Below, piece after piece: positions 43,089-51,783 of a DNA stretch of 61,946 nucleotides. Every line of letters starts with the position of its first letter. Within the stretch, counting starts at the first letter, position 1. Source of the stretch: Akkermansia sp. Lineage in GTDB: Bacteria; Verrucomicrobiota; Verrucomicrobiia; Verrucomicrobiales; Akkermansiaceae. The translations under genes and the position numbers were made by a program. The notes below the pieces were generated by a model. That model worked only from the letters and a program-made list of their open reading frames with translations, made no database searches and had not been told where the DNA came from. The stretch spans positions 1 to 61,946 of the forward strand of contig JAFQGD010000027.1 of NCBI GenBank assembly GCA_017398355.1. Reading direction: 5' to 3'.

Positions 43089-43865
43089 ATGAAACACCTT
43101 TCCCTTCTCAAATCTCTTGCCGTGGCATGCGGTGCCATGGCTGCCGCCCTCACTGTGAGTTCCTGTGGTTCCGCACACTCTCCCGCTGCTGCGCTTGAAC
43201 GTTTGCAGGCAACTCAGGTTGCAACGGTGTTCAGCTATAATGATGCTGTGACCCCCGCTGCCCGTATTTGCAACGAAGCCGGCCCGCTTCCGGAACGTAC
43301 AGCTCGCGCCATGCAGGCTTGGCTGCGCTCTTCTACGGTGAAAACATTCTCCTATGCCTATCCCCAGTATTATGTAGCCTTGGTAGATGCTCGTGGTCGC
43401 CAGGTGGTGTGGGGTATTTGCTCAGACGGTATGGGCAACTTGGTAGGTATCCTCATTCCCCGCCCCAGCGTGGCCGCTTGGGATTTGCCTTTCATCGGCA
43501 ACTACCGCATGTATGTGTGTGATACCGATGCACGCAAGGGTCTGAGTGATGCTATCATGGAGTCCTTGGCTGATGCCGGCTATGACTCTTTCCGTATTGA
43601 AACGCGCAAGGCGCAGGGGCTCACGCAGGGCCGCTACCTGATTTCCAAGCCTCTTTCCGAGCGTGCTCAGATTAAGCTTGCAGAAATCAAGAAGGCGGAA
43701 GCCAAGGCTCAAAACGCCGATGCTGAAGAGAGCAGCGATATCCCCGCTCCTGCCGCAGACATGGAAACCCAGGAGGATGACAACACCACAGAGGAGGCTA
43801 CCCCCGCTTCCGAAAGCAGTGATGAGGAATCCCTTGACAATTTGGATGATGAGCTTGAGCTGTAA
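43089..43865 (+). CDS. Lipoprotein with acidic C-terminal tail
   Basis: 258 residues. Signal peptide with lipobox SSC (cysteine near residue 26). A globular part (about residues 30-190) has the block YYVALVDARGRQVVWGICSDG. It is followed by a Lys/Ala-rich helix and a disordered Asp/Glu/Ser-rich tail ending LDDELEL. Function unknown. The tail resembles those of the 59022 protein and the ExbB homologue. Confidence 0.65.
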   Translation: MKHLSLLKSLAVACGAMAAALTVSSCGSAHSPAAALERLQATQVATVFSYNDAVTPAARICNEAGPLPERTARAMQAWLRSSTVKTFSYAYPQYYVALVDARGRQVVWGICSDGMGNLVGILIPRPSVAAWDLPFIGNYRMYVCDTDARKGLSDAIMESLADAGYDSFRIETRKAQGLTQGRYLISKPLSERAQIKLAEIKKAEAKAQNADAEESSDIPAPAADMETQEDDNTTEEATPASESSDEESLDNLDDELEL

Positions 43866-43888
43866 TAGCCGAGCAATGTGACCCCCTT

Positions 43889-43927
43889 AGAACGGCTTCT
43901 GCGCGGTAGGCGTGGAAGCCGTTTTTT
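43889..43927 (+). terminator. Terminator after the acidic-tail lipoprotein
   Basis: AACGGCTTC pairs with GAAGCCGTT over a GC-rich loop, followed by T6. Confidence 0.8.
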
Positions 43928-43959
43928 ACATTTTGCGGTGTGATATCTCATTTTTGGTC

Positions 43960-43988
43960 TTGCCAAGGCGAAATGTGTATGGTAAAAT
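43960..43988 (+). promoter_or_regulatory. Promoter of tRNA-Gln
   Basis: TTGCCA, 17-base spacer, TAAAAT (43983-43988), 36 bases before tRNA-Gln. Confidence 0.55.
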
Positions 43989-44024
43989 GCGCGCGCATTC
44001 CTGCACAGGATGCACCGCAAGGAG

Positions 44025-44097
44025 TGGTCTCGTGGTGTAAAGGTAGCACAAGAGATTTTGATTCTCTTTGTCTTGGTTCGAATCCAGGCGAGACTAT
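44025..44097 (+). tRNA. tRNA-Gln (anticodon TTG)
   Basis: 73 bases. Acceptor TGGTCTC/GAGACTA (one G-U), anticodon stem AGAGA/TCTCT with loop TTTTGAT, hence anticodon TTG (Gln). T-arm GGTTCGAATCC. The discriminator reads T and CCA is not encoded, both slightly unusual. Confidence 0.93.
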
Positions 44098-44099
44098 AG

Positions 44100-44135
44100 C
44101 CCGCCTCCCGTTATACGGGTGGCGGGAAGTTTTTT
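44100..44135 (+). terminator. Terminator after tRNA-Gln
   Basis: CCCGCCTCCCGT pairs with ACGGGTGGCGGG (one mismatch), followed by T6. It precedes prfA, so prfA probably has its own promoter. Confidence 0.8.
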
Positions 44136-44163
44136 AGTTCCACCCCACACCCCGATACCTTAT

Positions 44164-45237
44164 ATGGATTACGCGCCATTGATAGAAAAGCGCCGTGTGC
44201 GTATGGAAGAGTTGGAGCGCATGATAGCGGATCCTGCTTTATTTGAGGACAGGACACGAGCAGGGGAATTGATGCGGGAACACCGCCGCACCCAAGAATT
44301 GATGCAGGATTGGGCAGCCTTGTGCGATGCCCGCCGCCAATTAGCGGAGAATGAAGAGTTAAGTGCCACAGACGATGAAGAGATGGCTGAGCTGGCGCGT
44401 GCAGAGCTAGAGGAGCTGGCTCCCCGCATTGCCGCATTGGAAGAAAAAGTGCAATATAGTTTGCTGCCGCGGGATGCAACTGAGGACCGAGATGCACTCG
44501 TGGAAATCCGCGCGGGCACCGGGGGGGATGAGGCAGCCCTGTTTGCGGCTGATTTGCTGGGAATGTATCAGCGTTTTTCGGAATCCCGCGGGTGGAGATT
44601 TGAGATATTGGATGCCAGCCCGAATGACATAGGGGGCTTCCGGGAGGTGACAGCGCGTATATCCGGCGAGGAGGTTTTCCGCTACCTCAAGTATGAGAGC
44701 GGTGTTCACCGTGTGCAGCGAGTCCCCGCTACGGAAACACAAGGGCGCATACATACTTCCACCGCCACCGTGGCCGTATTGCCCGAGGCTGAGGAAGTGG
44801 ATGTGCAAATACGCCCGGAAGATTTGCGCATTGAAACGTGTCGCTCCGGCGGGGCAGGGGGCCAACATGTGAACCGCACAGAGTCTGCTGTGCAAATTTT
44901 TCACCTGCCGACCGGTATCATGGTGCGTTGCGAAAATGAACGCTCCCAGCTTAAAAATAAAGAAACGGGTATGCGTATCTTGCGCGCGCGCCTTTTCGAG
45001 ATGAAACAGCGCGAGGCGCAGCAAAGTTATTCTGCCCAGCGCCGTGCCTTTATAGGCTCCGGCGGTCGCGAAGAAAAAATCCGTACCTACAACTTCCCCC
45101 AGAATCGCCTAACGGACCACCGTATCAACTTCACTGCTTACAATTTAGATATTGTTGTGGCGACCGGTGCGCTTCAAGATTTGATTGCGCACATGCAGCA
45201 TGAAGAAATGAAGGAGCGCATGAGCGAGCTGGGGTAA
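44164..45237 (+). CDS. prfA: Peptide chain release factor 1
   Basis: 357 residues, typical of RF1, which recognises UAG and UAA. The GGQ catalytic motif (SGGAGGQHVNRTESAV) lies near residue 230, and the RF1 anticodon-mimic PAT in VQRVPATETQG near residue 190 distinguishes it from RF2 (SPF). I chose the ATG at 44164, since an upstream reading runs into tRNA-Gln. prmC follows 19 bases later, the usual pairing because PrmC methylates the GGQ glutamine. Confidence 0.96.
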   Translation: MDYAPLIEKRRVRMEELERMIADPALFEDRTRAGELMREHRRTQELMQDWAALCDARRQLAENEELSATDDEEMAELARAELEELAPRIAALEEKVQYSLLPRDATEDRDALVEIRAGTGGDEAALFAADLLGMYQRFSESRGWRFEILDASPNDIGGFREVTARISGEEVFRYLKYESGVHRVQRVPATETQGRIHTSTATVAVLPEAEEVDVQIRPEDLRIETCRSGGAGGQHVNRTESAVQIFHLPTGIMVRCENERSQLKNKETGMRILRARLFEMKQREAQQSYSAQRRAFIGSGGREEKIRTYNFPQNRLTDHRINFTAYNLDIVVATGALQDLIAHMQHEEMKERMSELG

Positions 45238-45256
45238 TTTTCTTCTAAAGCCGGCC

Positions 45257-46165
45257 ATGAATACGATACAAGAAGTTTTGCAAAGCGGGACCAAGTGGTT
45301 GGAAGCACGCGGCGTGGATGCCCCGCGCTACTCGATGCAGAGCTTGATGGTGCATGTGCTGGGCCGCGACAAAACATGGCTGTATTTGCACTATGAGGAT
45401 GCGCTGACAGAGCCCCAGCTGGAGCAGTTGCGCCACCTGCTGCGCGAGCGCGGCAAGGGCGTTCCCTTGCAGCACTTGCTGGGCGAGACGGAATTCTTTC
45501 GCCGTTCATTCCGGTCTGATGCGCGGGCGCTGGTGCCACGCCCGGAGACTGAGGAGCTGGTGGAAATGGCTTTGCAAATGGTACCCCGCCGGGAAGGGTT
45601 GCGGGTGCTGGATATGGGCTGTGGTTCCGGGGTGATTGGCATTACACTGGCCTTGGAATTGGCTGCCCTGCGGCCGGATGTCGTGTTGGCTGATATATCG
45701 GAAGCTGCGCTTTCTTTAGCCTTGGAGAACGCGACGGCACTCGGCGCACGCGTGCGCACGTACCGCAGCGATTTGTTCTCTGCCTGGACCCCGGCGCCGG
45801 AAAATGCGGTGATACCACCGGATGACTTTGATTTAGTACTGGCCAACCTGCCCTATGTGCCGGAGGGGGAGAACGTATCGGCCGAAGTGAGGCATGACCC
45901 GGCGACCGCCTTATATGGAGGCGCGGATGGTTTGGATATCGTGCGGCGCTTTGTGGTAGATTTGCTGCCCCATGCGAGCCCCGGTGCTTTGGTGCTGCTG
46001 GAGGTAGGGCACGACCAAGGGCAAGCCGTGTGTGATTTGATGCGCGCTGCCGGATATGAGCGGACGCAAGTGCTCACAGATATGAGCGGGAAGGCTCGCT
46101 TCCCCATAGGTTATGCACCCCAAGTAGCCCCCTCTGCTGCGGATGATGCTACTCATGAAGGATGA
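45257..46165 (+). CDS. prmC: Release-factor glutamine methyltransferase PrmC
   Basis: 302 residues. It methylates the Gln of GGQ in RF1/RF2. The N-terminal helical domain is followed by the SAM motif VLDMGCGSGVIGI (near residue 118) and a motif that reads NLPY in place of the usual NPPY (near residue 197). GEVxH-type sites are replaced by LLEVGHDQG. The stop is overlapped by the next gene. The gene order prfA-prmC supports the assignment. Confidence 0.92.
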   Translation: MNTIQEVLQSGTKWLEARGVDAPRYSMQSLMVHVLGRDKTWLYLHYEDALTEPQLEQLRHLLRERGKGVPLQHLLGETEFFRRSFRSDARALVPRPETEELVEMALQMVPRREGLRVLDMGCGSGVIGITLALELAALRPDVVLADISEAALSLALENATALGARVRTYRSDLFSAWTPAPENAVIPPDDFDLVLANLPYVPEGENVSAEVRHDPATALYGGADGLDIVRRFVVDLLPHASPGALVLLEVGHDQGQAVCDLMRAAGYERTQVLTDMSGKARFPIGYAPQVAPSAADDATHEG

Positions 46166-46790
46166 ATTGTTGATATATCCCATTGTACGCGCTTTTGTCG
46201 CAAAACTTGCGGGAATGGCGGCCGGGCTGGCCGCAGCTACTGCCGTATGTGCGTTGGGTGAGCTACTGCTGGCTCCCATGGGTTTCATTGGGGTGGCCTT
46301 GTTTGCGGGTAGCTTATCTGAGTTGTTCATGAGCTTGCTGCTGGCCATTGTTGCGTGGGTGGCACTGTGGTGCCATTTGGTTTTATTGGCAGGGCGTGGC
46401 ATAGAGTGGACTCGCTACGGTGTGCTGATGGTGGCGGTTTTATCACTTTTGATGCCGGTGTGTACCGCCTACCTCATGCTCACAGGGAAGCCACTGCTCC
46501 TGCGGCAGGCGGATTTGCCGCTTATCTGTACTGCGTTTTTGGCTCTGTGCGTCCTGCTGAATTTGCCGCGCGGAGTTGCTGCCGGGCGTTTGCATTTGGC
46601 GTTGATATCCGTATTTGCAGGAATGGCCCTTTTGTATGGGCTGACAAATCTGCCGGAGATGGTATGGGTAAATGACCTGTGCAAGATAGTGGCATGTGGT
46701 GCGGTATGGTATCCCCTGCGAGCATTGAGCTGCTATGCCTGCTGTGTGGTGGCTTTGCCCCCTCTGGAGGATGATGCGGAGAGGAAGTAG
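46155..46790 (+). CDS. Multi-pass membrane protein of unknown function
   Basis: About 211 residues with six or seven hydrophobic segments (for example FVAKLAGMAAGLAAATAVCAL and YGVLMVAVLSLLMPV). The start overlaps the prmC stop region. A start at 46143 is possible. No family recognised. A small Yip1-like or transporter-like fold is conceivable. Its stop is 10 bases from the convergent nuclease gene. Confidence 0.6.
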   Translation: MKDELLIYPIVRAFVAKLAGMAAGLAAATAVCALGELLLAPMGFIGVALFAGSLSELFMSLLLAIVAWVALWCHLVLLAGRGIEWTRYGVLMVAVLSLLMPVCTAYLMLTGKPLLLRQADLPLICTAFLALCVLLNLPRGVAAGRLHLALISVFAGMALLYGLTNLPEMVWVNDLCKIVACGAVWYPLRALSCYACCVVALPPLEDDAERK

Positions 46791-46800
46791 TGGTAGAGCC

Positions 46801-47364
46801 TTACTGCCAATCAACCTCAATTTTTACCGCTTCGCCTTGTTTGTTTTCATAAAGGACGTAGCCGTTTTCGACCCCGAACTTGTGTACCTCCATTGTCACT
46901 TTGACATCAAAACAACAGTAGCGGGCAATATCCATCATCAACTGCGGGTTCCCGGTCTTCTCATATTCCGCCCACCATTTTAGCGCATCTGTACCATCTG
47001 CTGTTTTAGAGCAGCCACCCAGCGTCACTTTGGCGATGGAATCCAGCTTCAATCGGTGCCCCAGCCGCTCGGACATGTAGGTACATATATCCAGATTGTG
47101 TGTCACGTCCTTGATGGACCAGAAGGTAAATGCTTGTAGCACTTCGTAGTCGAAACCAATGTGATTGTAGCCTACCACAAGATCGGCCGTGCGCAATTCC
47201 TCTATCAGAGCCTCTACTTGATCTTCTGTGTAGATGTGGTATGCCTGGTCCCGCGTAGAATAGGTGACACCCACTGACATGCCCATCTTTTCGGCAAACC
47301 CCCAGCCACCCACTTGGGCTGCTGAGCGGCGCGTTTCCAAATCAAAGTAGACTATATTTTTCAT
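46801..47364 (-). CDS. DEDD-type 3'-5' exonuclease (YprB/RNase H-like)
   Basis: 187 residues. The catalytic acidic residues are Asp8 and Glu10 (YFDLET), an Asp in GYNHIGFDYEVL and the last Asp in CFDVKVT. HRLKLDSIAKVTLG also fits the family. It resembles the RNase H-fold domain of YprB-type nucleases without the helicase or other attached domains. It is coupled to trmL by a 4-base overlap. It could act on RNA or DNA. Confidence 0.75.
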   Translation of the reverse strand: MKNIVYFDLETRRSAAQVGGWGFAEKMGMSVGVTYSTRDQAYHIYTEDQVEALIEELRTADLVVGYNHIGFDYEVLQAFTFWSIKDVTHNLDICTYMSERLGHRLKLDSIAKVTLGGCSKTADGTDALKWWAEYEKTGNPQLMMDIARYCCFDVKVTMEVHKFGVENGYVLYENKQGEAVKIEVDWQ

Positions 47365-47834
47365 AACACATGGGGGGAGAGGGTGCGCCGCAACCCTTCG
47401 TACAGAACAATGGCTACGGAGGTGGAGAGGTTGAGGGAGCGCGCATGCTCACCGGGCATGGGGATGCGCAAAGCTGTATCCGGGTGGGCGGTTATCCAAC
47501 GCTCCGGCAGCCCTTTGGATTCCGGGCCGAAGACGAAATAATCTCCATCCTGAATGGGTGCATCCTCTGCCCAAATGCTGTGCGTAGCCTTGGTGGAGAG
47601 ATACCAAAAACGGGCACCCGGGGCAGCGGCCGCTTCCAGTTGCTCCAGATGATCCCACAGGTGCAAATCAACATGAGGCCAGTAGTCCAAACCGGTACGG
47701 CGTATGTGCTTTTCATCGAGACTGAATCCGAGGGGCTTGATGAGATGAAGCCTCGCATTTGTGGCTACAGCCAGCCTACCGGCAGCGCCGGTGTTGTGCG
47801 GAATTTCCGGATGAAAAAGGACGATGTGAAACAT
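47361..47834 (-). CDS. trmL: tRNA (cytidine/uridine-34 2'-O)-methyltransferase TrmL
   Basis: 157 residues, a SPOUT enzyme that methylates the wobble base in tRNA-Leu. The start MFHIVLFHPEIPHNTGAAGRL and the C-terminal knot (FGPESKGLP, then RIPMPGEHARSLNLSTSVAIVLYE) are diagnostic. It is 15 bases downstream of the sugar-transferase gene and its stop overlaps the exonuclease start, so it belongs to a minus-strand operon. Confidence 0.93.
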   Translation of the reverse strand: MFHIVLFHPEIPHNTGAAGRLAVATNARLHLIKPLGFSLDEKHIRRTGLDYWPHVDLHLWDHLEQLEAAAAPGARFWYLSTKATHSIWAEDAPIQDGDYFVFGPESKGLPERWITAHPDTALRIPMPGEHARSLNLSTSVAIVLYEGLRRTLSPHVL

Positions 47835-47849
47835 GTTTCCGCTGCGGGG

Positions 47850-49259
47850 TTATTTGGCTCCTTTGCCAAAAAGTACTGCCGGCACGGTGCGCAGGATAAG
47901 GACTATATCCAACCAGAGACTCCAGTTGTCGATGTATTTGAGATCCTTTTTCACCATGGTGCTAAATTCGGCCGTGTCGCTGCGGTCCTCCACCTGCCAG
48001 TAGCAGGTGAGCCCCGGCTTGACACTCAGACGGCGGCGATTCCAGATGTCCGGGAATTTTTCTGTCTCGTATGTGGGCAGGGGGCGGGGACCCACGATGC
48101 TCATATCTCCGCAGAGGATGTTGATAAGTTGAGGCAGCTCGTCAATGGATGTCTTGCGGATGAAATGCCCGAACTTGAAGATACGCGGGTCATTCGTCAG
48201 CTTGAAGATGGGACCATCCATTTCGTTGCCGTATTTGGCTTTGATTTCATCCAACCGCTTATCCGCATCAGCATACATAGAGCGGAATTTCCACATGGCA
48301 AAAGGCTTGCCGTGCAGTCCGGAGCGCATTTGGCGGTAGAAGATGGGGCCGTTGGGGTCGCTGCAGCGTATGCCAATGGCTGCAATGAGCCACAAGGGGG
48401 AACTAAGGATGATGGCAACAAATGCCAGTACCCGGTCCATGATGGATTTGCACAGCTGCGCCCATGAATACACCGGTGTGGAGGAGAGGATGAGCGCGCG
48501 GCAATCTTCTATTTCTGCGATATTGGCGCGCAGGGAAACGGCGTGGTCATTCCGAAGGATGATATAAACATCTATACCCTGTAGCTCGCAAAGGCTGACG
48601 GCTGTTTTGTTTTCCTCATAGGCATCCAAGCCGCCAAACAAAAGCAACTGTTCAACGTGGTTTTCTTCAATGAGCTTTTGGATGTCTTCTCGCGTGGCTT
48701 TACCGGGAATGGCGCGTCCGACTACTCGCACGCTACGCAGCCAGTATTGCGGTAACTGTAGCCACCCGGCATCAATGGCTTCTTCGCCGCCGGCCAAGAG
48801 GACGCTTCGCAAATGCTTGCGCCCACTGGTCGTGTTGAGCTGCAACCAACGGAATATCTGAAACCGCAGGAAAAGCGCAAGCGGGATGATGCAAAGGCAC
48901 ACCAAGATGGTGTGGTTGATGTAGAAATAATCGCCCTGCACGCGAGTTGCTTGGTAGATGGCTATCGCGCACAAGTAGTACACGCAGAAGGTGAATAATT
49001 GACGAATAGCAGAGGCTGTGCGTTGCAGGTTGCCCCGATGGTAGAAGCCGACTAAGCGTAGCACAACCGGCACGGCTGCTACTGCCGCCCCTACGACAAA
49101 GGGTGTGGTTGTTATCAGGTTGAAGTCTTTCTGTATTTGCCAGCCAAATAAGGGAGCAACCAAGTTGGTCAGATCCGGCGCGATGTAGGCGCAAAACAGC
49201 GAAAGTGAGAGATCAACCAGCGGGCTTATGCGGGAAAAAATGGACCGATTACGTGTCAT
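47850..49259 (-). CDS. Polyprenyl-phosphate glycosylphosphotransferase (WcaJ-like)
   Basis: 469 residues. Five hydrophobic segments lie in the first ~290 residues, with a soluble CoA-binding-like domain between. The bacterial sugar transferase domain follows, with MWKFRSMYADADKR (catalytic Asp/Lys region), IRKTSIDELPQLINILCGDMSIVGPRP and KPGLTCYWQVEDRSD. It adds the first sugar-phosphate to the lipid carrier for exopolysaccharide or O-glycan synthesis. It starts the chain for which a flippase (34311) is also present elsewhere. Confidence 0.9.
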   Translation of the reverse strand: MTRNRSIFSRISPLVDLSLSLFCAYIAPDLTNLVAPLFGWQIQKDFNLITTTPFVVGAAVAAVPVVLRLVGFYHRGNLQRTASAIRQLFTFCVYYLCAIAIYQATRVQGDYFYINHTILVCLCIIPLALFLRFQIFRWLQLNTTSGRKHLRSVLLAGGEEAIDAGWLQLPQYWLRSVRVVGRAIPGKATREDIQKLIEENHVEQLLLFGGLDAYEENKTAVSLCELQGIDVYIILRNDHAVSLRANIAEIEDCRALILSSTPVYSWAQLCKSIMDRVLAFVAIILSSPLWLIAAIGIRCSDPNGPIFYRQMRSGLHGKPFAMWKFRSMYADADKRLDEIKAKYGNEMDGPIFKLTNDPRIFKFGHFIRKTSIDELPQLINILCGDMSIVGPRPLPTYETEKFPDIWNRRRLSVKPGLTCYWQVEDRSDTAEFSTMVKKDLKYIDNWSLWLDIVLILRTVPAVLFGKGAK

Positions 49260-49315
49260 GCGTGCGCGTATTCTACTCCTCTCATGGGGAAATGTCGAGC
49301 AGAAAAGTCCCCTTT

Positions 49316-49549
49316 TCAGTTGCCTGCGATGGCGCGAATGCGCGCTCTGTCAAAATCCGCCGGACAGAGGGTCACGTGTACTTTATCTCCCGGCTGGATT
49401 ATTTCCAGCAAGTGAGCTTCTTTTTTTTGCACAAAGGCAACTGTTTCTTTGCCATTGGGTAAGGTGGCGTGGTAGGCCGTGGGGGCAAAGCGCTCGCGGA
49501 TGGTGCAAACGCTGTCGATGTATTGCGAGGGGTAGGAAGTTTGGCTCAT
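49316..49549 (-). CDS. IF-1-like OB-fold protein
   Basis: 77 residues. YHATLPNGKETVAFVQKK and IIQPGDKVHVTLCPADFDRARI match the OB-fold pattern of translation initiation factor IF-1 (ExNG, PGDKVxVxL, GRI). It differs from typical IF-1 at many positions, so it may be a divergent paralogue. It is 3 bases downstream of the AsmA-like gene, an odd place for a translation factor. Confidence 0.6.
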   Translation of the reverse strand: MSQTSYPSQYIDSVCTIRERFAPTAYHATLPNGKETVAFVQKKEAHLLEIIQPGDKVHVTLCPADFDRARIRAIAGN

Positions 49550-49552
49550 GAT

Positions 49553-51166
49553 TTAGAAGAGGGATTGCAAGGTGTTGTTAATCAGGTTGCCGGCTTTTTC
49601 TATCGTGGAGGCAGGGGTGGTTTGTTCCTCTTTCTCAGAGGTTGAGTTCGAGCCGCCGTTTTCCTGTGGCTCGGCTTGGGTGAAGAAGTTGTTGAGGATG
49701 GTATGCAGGCCTTGCGCTGCGTCTCCGGCAAGCTGCGGAAGAGCTTGCCCCAGGATGGTGGTGAGGCGTACGGATAAATCTTCGTGCGGGTCATCAAGTG
49801 TCCCGCTCAGGTTGAGGTTGAGCCAGAGGTAGCCTTGTTCATCTCTTTGCCCGAAGATTCCGCTAAGAGCCCGAAGCTGAATGTCGTTGAAACGGTTTTC
49901 CGGTATGCCAATGGAGAGGGTGCCGCCAAGTGATTGGTCGGAGCCAATGATGACATGTCCGCGAACAATCAGTAAGCCATTGGCTGAACGGATGTTGATT
50001 TGGTCAAAAATCCAAGCGTTGAGTATGTTGTGACTAGGGTCGTTGTAGGGGTAGCTCAGGCGGCATTCGGCTTTTTCCAAGGGGAGAGAACGGTAGGGAA
50101 AGGTGTTGTGAAATTGTAAATCCGAGAGAATGGGGAGCCCCTCCAATACGCCTTTTTGCAGAGAAATAAAACCTAAGCCGCTAGAGAGCCCTTCCTGGGT
50201 GCCGGTCAGTTCCAGCTCCCCGTATACTTCCCCGTGCAGTCGCTTCTTCCATTCCGGATTCAGCAATCTTGCTACGTTGGCTTTGTTGGCTCGCAGCAGT
50301 CCGCTCCAGCGTTTGGAGGCTATATTATACGCACCGCGTACACGCAGTTCTCCCGGCGTGAGCATCATGCGGCTTTCCGCTAAGCTGATTTCGCGCGGTG
50401 AGGCAATGAGGGTGGCGTTTTTGATGCTGGTATCCTGTAAACAGGAAAAGGGTGTGTGCAGGCGTCCGTTCTCTACGTTGATTTGCCATGTGTTGTGCCC
50501 CAGTTTAGTTTGGGGGCTTGCAGTAGTGGTGCAACCATGCAGAGAATATTTGCTCTCCCCAAGCTGAATGTGTACATCGCTATCTTTGCATTCAAAGAAA
50601 TCAAGAGAGAATTGCCGGGGAATCCCGCTCATTTGTTCTCGGGCGGGTTCTGGAGTGGGGGCTGGCGCTTTTGTGGCAGCTTGTCTTTCTGCGGGCTTGG
50701 CATTCTGCTGCTTTTGTGCTGCTGATTTTGCCTTCTTGCGCGCTTGCGCCTGCCCAAATGCAAGATGCAGTTCGGATTCTTCTACGGCCAGTTTTCGCAT
50801 GGATAGAGTGCGGTTCCACAAGGCACTGCGGTTAATTTCTACGCTGATGCCACGGGCTGATAGCGCGTTGATGATACGGGTGTTTGTGGCGGTTGCCTCT
50901 CCTAGTGTAATGCGGTCTCCGTCTATCTGCAATGCATCCCGCAGGGTGACATCCTCCGCTTGCAATGCCGCCTTTGCATGCCGACTCAGCTCGCGGCAGA
51001 ACTCCGGGCTCTGCAAATGTGCCAAAAGTTGATAATATGCCACTACGAGAAGGATGACAACAGCGCAGATGATGATGGATACCCACGTGAGGATGCGCCG
51101 CACTTTGCTCCCCTTTGCCCATATGCCTCGCCGGGCATGAAACCTGTCTCGTCTGCGTGCTGCCAT
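49553..51166 (-). CDS. AsmA-like large envelope protein
   Basis: 537 residues. A basic N-terminus, one membrane helix (WVSIIICAVVILLVVAYYQL) and a long beta-rich periplasmic region, the layout of AsmA/TamB-like proteins that help lipid and outer-membrane assembly. A Lys/Ala-rich insertion (QAQARKKAKSAAQKQ) near residue 150 is unusual, and the end is polar. I used the ATG at 51166. A GTG at 51184 would add six residues. Confidence 0.65.
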   Translation of the reverse strand: MAARRRDRFHARRGIWAKGSKVRRILTWVSIIICAVVILLVVAYYQLLAHLQSPEFCRELSRHAKAALQAEDVTLRDALQIDGDRITLGEATATNTRIINALSARGISVEINRSALWNRTLSMRKLAVEESELHLAFGQAQARKKAKSAAQKQQNAKPAERQAATKAPAPTPEPAREQMSGIPRQFSLDFFECKDSDVHIQLGESKYSLHGCTTTASPQTKLGHNTWQINVENGRLHTPFSCLQDTSIKNATLIASPREISLAESRMMLTPGELRVRGAYNIASKRWSGLLRANKANVARLLNPEWKKRLHGEVYGELELTGTQEGLSSGLGFISLQKGVLEGLPILSDLQFHNTFPYRSLPLEKAECRLSYPYNDPSHNILNAWIFDQINIRSANGLLIVRGHVIIGSDQSLGGTLSIGIPENRFNDIQLRALSGIFGQRDEQGYLWLNLNLSGTLDDPHEDLSVRLTTILGQALPQLAGDAAQGLHTILNNFFTQAEPQENGGSNSTSEKEEQTTPASTIEKAGNLINNTLQSLF

Positions 51167-51311
51167 GTCGGTTTTTTGTATCACATGTGCCCATTACTTT
51201 CAAGAGTTTACTGCTCCACCTAAAATAAATGTCTGAATTACAAAATAAGAGTTGACTTTCTGGCTCAAATTTGCTTTAATGCGCATCGAAAACCCGAATA
51301 TGCGATTTTCT

Positions 51312-51479
51312 ATGAAAGCTATTACTCTCATTCTCGCCGTTGTAACCGCAGCTGCTTTTAGCTCCTGCTGCTGCCAGTCTCAGCCCATGCCCTCTCTTCG
51401 CCCCATGCCCAAGGATTGTGGCGATACTCCCGAGGTTGCTGTGCAGCCCATCAAGGTTCTCCCCTATAAGGGTAAGTAA
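51312..51479 (+). CDS. Small lipoprotein, 55 residues
   Basis: Signal peptide AITLILAVVTAAAFSS followed by three cysteines (SSCCCQ), then a short Pro-rich mature part (PMPSLRPMPKDCG). A second ATG at 51300 would add four residues. Function unknown. It is followed by two hairpin terminators. Lipid attachment at the first cysteine is likely. Confidence 0.55.
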   Translation: MKAITLILAVVTAAAFSSCCCQSQPMPSLRPMPKDCGDTPEVAVQPIKVLPYKGK

Positions 51480-51536
51480 AGAGATTGCCCAAGTTTTACT
51501 TGGAGTATTGCGCTTATTCGCGCCGACCGTTTTTTC

Positions 51537-51607
51537 CGGAGTTGCCCTACGTGGTGCAACTCCGCGTTTTTTTTGTGTTTAACTAATTCTGTGATTAGTT
51601 AGTTTTT
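51537..51607 (+). terminator. Two tandem terminators
   Basis: First, CGGAGTTGC/GCAACTCCG with a T8 tail (51537-51574). Second, TAACTAAT/ATTAGTTA (51580-51601) followed by T5. The rest of the 304-base gap (51480-51783) is AT-rich and holds only the promoter before exbB. Confidence 0.75.
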
Positions 51608-51717
51608 CTAAAATATCATTTTATCTTCTTTTCTTGTTTCGTTTGCTTGGAATGGTGTTCTTTTAAGCTCAGCTTGGGTAAAAACGGAGAAAATTTCTGC
51701 TTTTTCGTAAATCTTTC

Positions 51718-51745
51718 TTGCAAAGGAAAGAAAATTTGGTTTAAT
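51718..51745 (+). promoter_or_regulatory. Promoter of the exbB operon
   Basis: TTGCAA, 16-base spacer, TTTAAT (51740-51745), 38 bases before the ATG at 51784. Confidence 0.45.
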
Positions 51746-51783
51746 TAGGGACGTCACTTCTGTATAAACGCAGTTTTATCACT

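Noticed and set aside
47370..48467. 365-residue antisense frame across trmL and the sugar transferase
   Set aside because: Mirrors two confidently identified genes; composition is typical of antisense noise.
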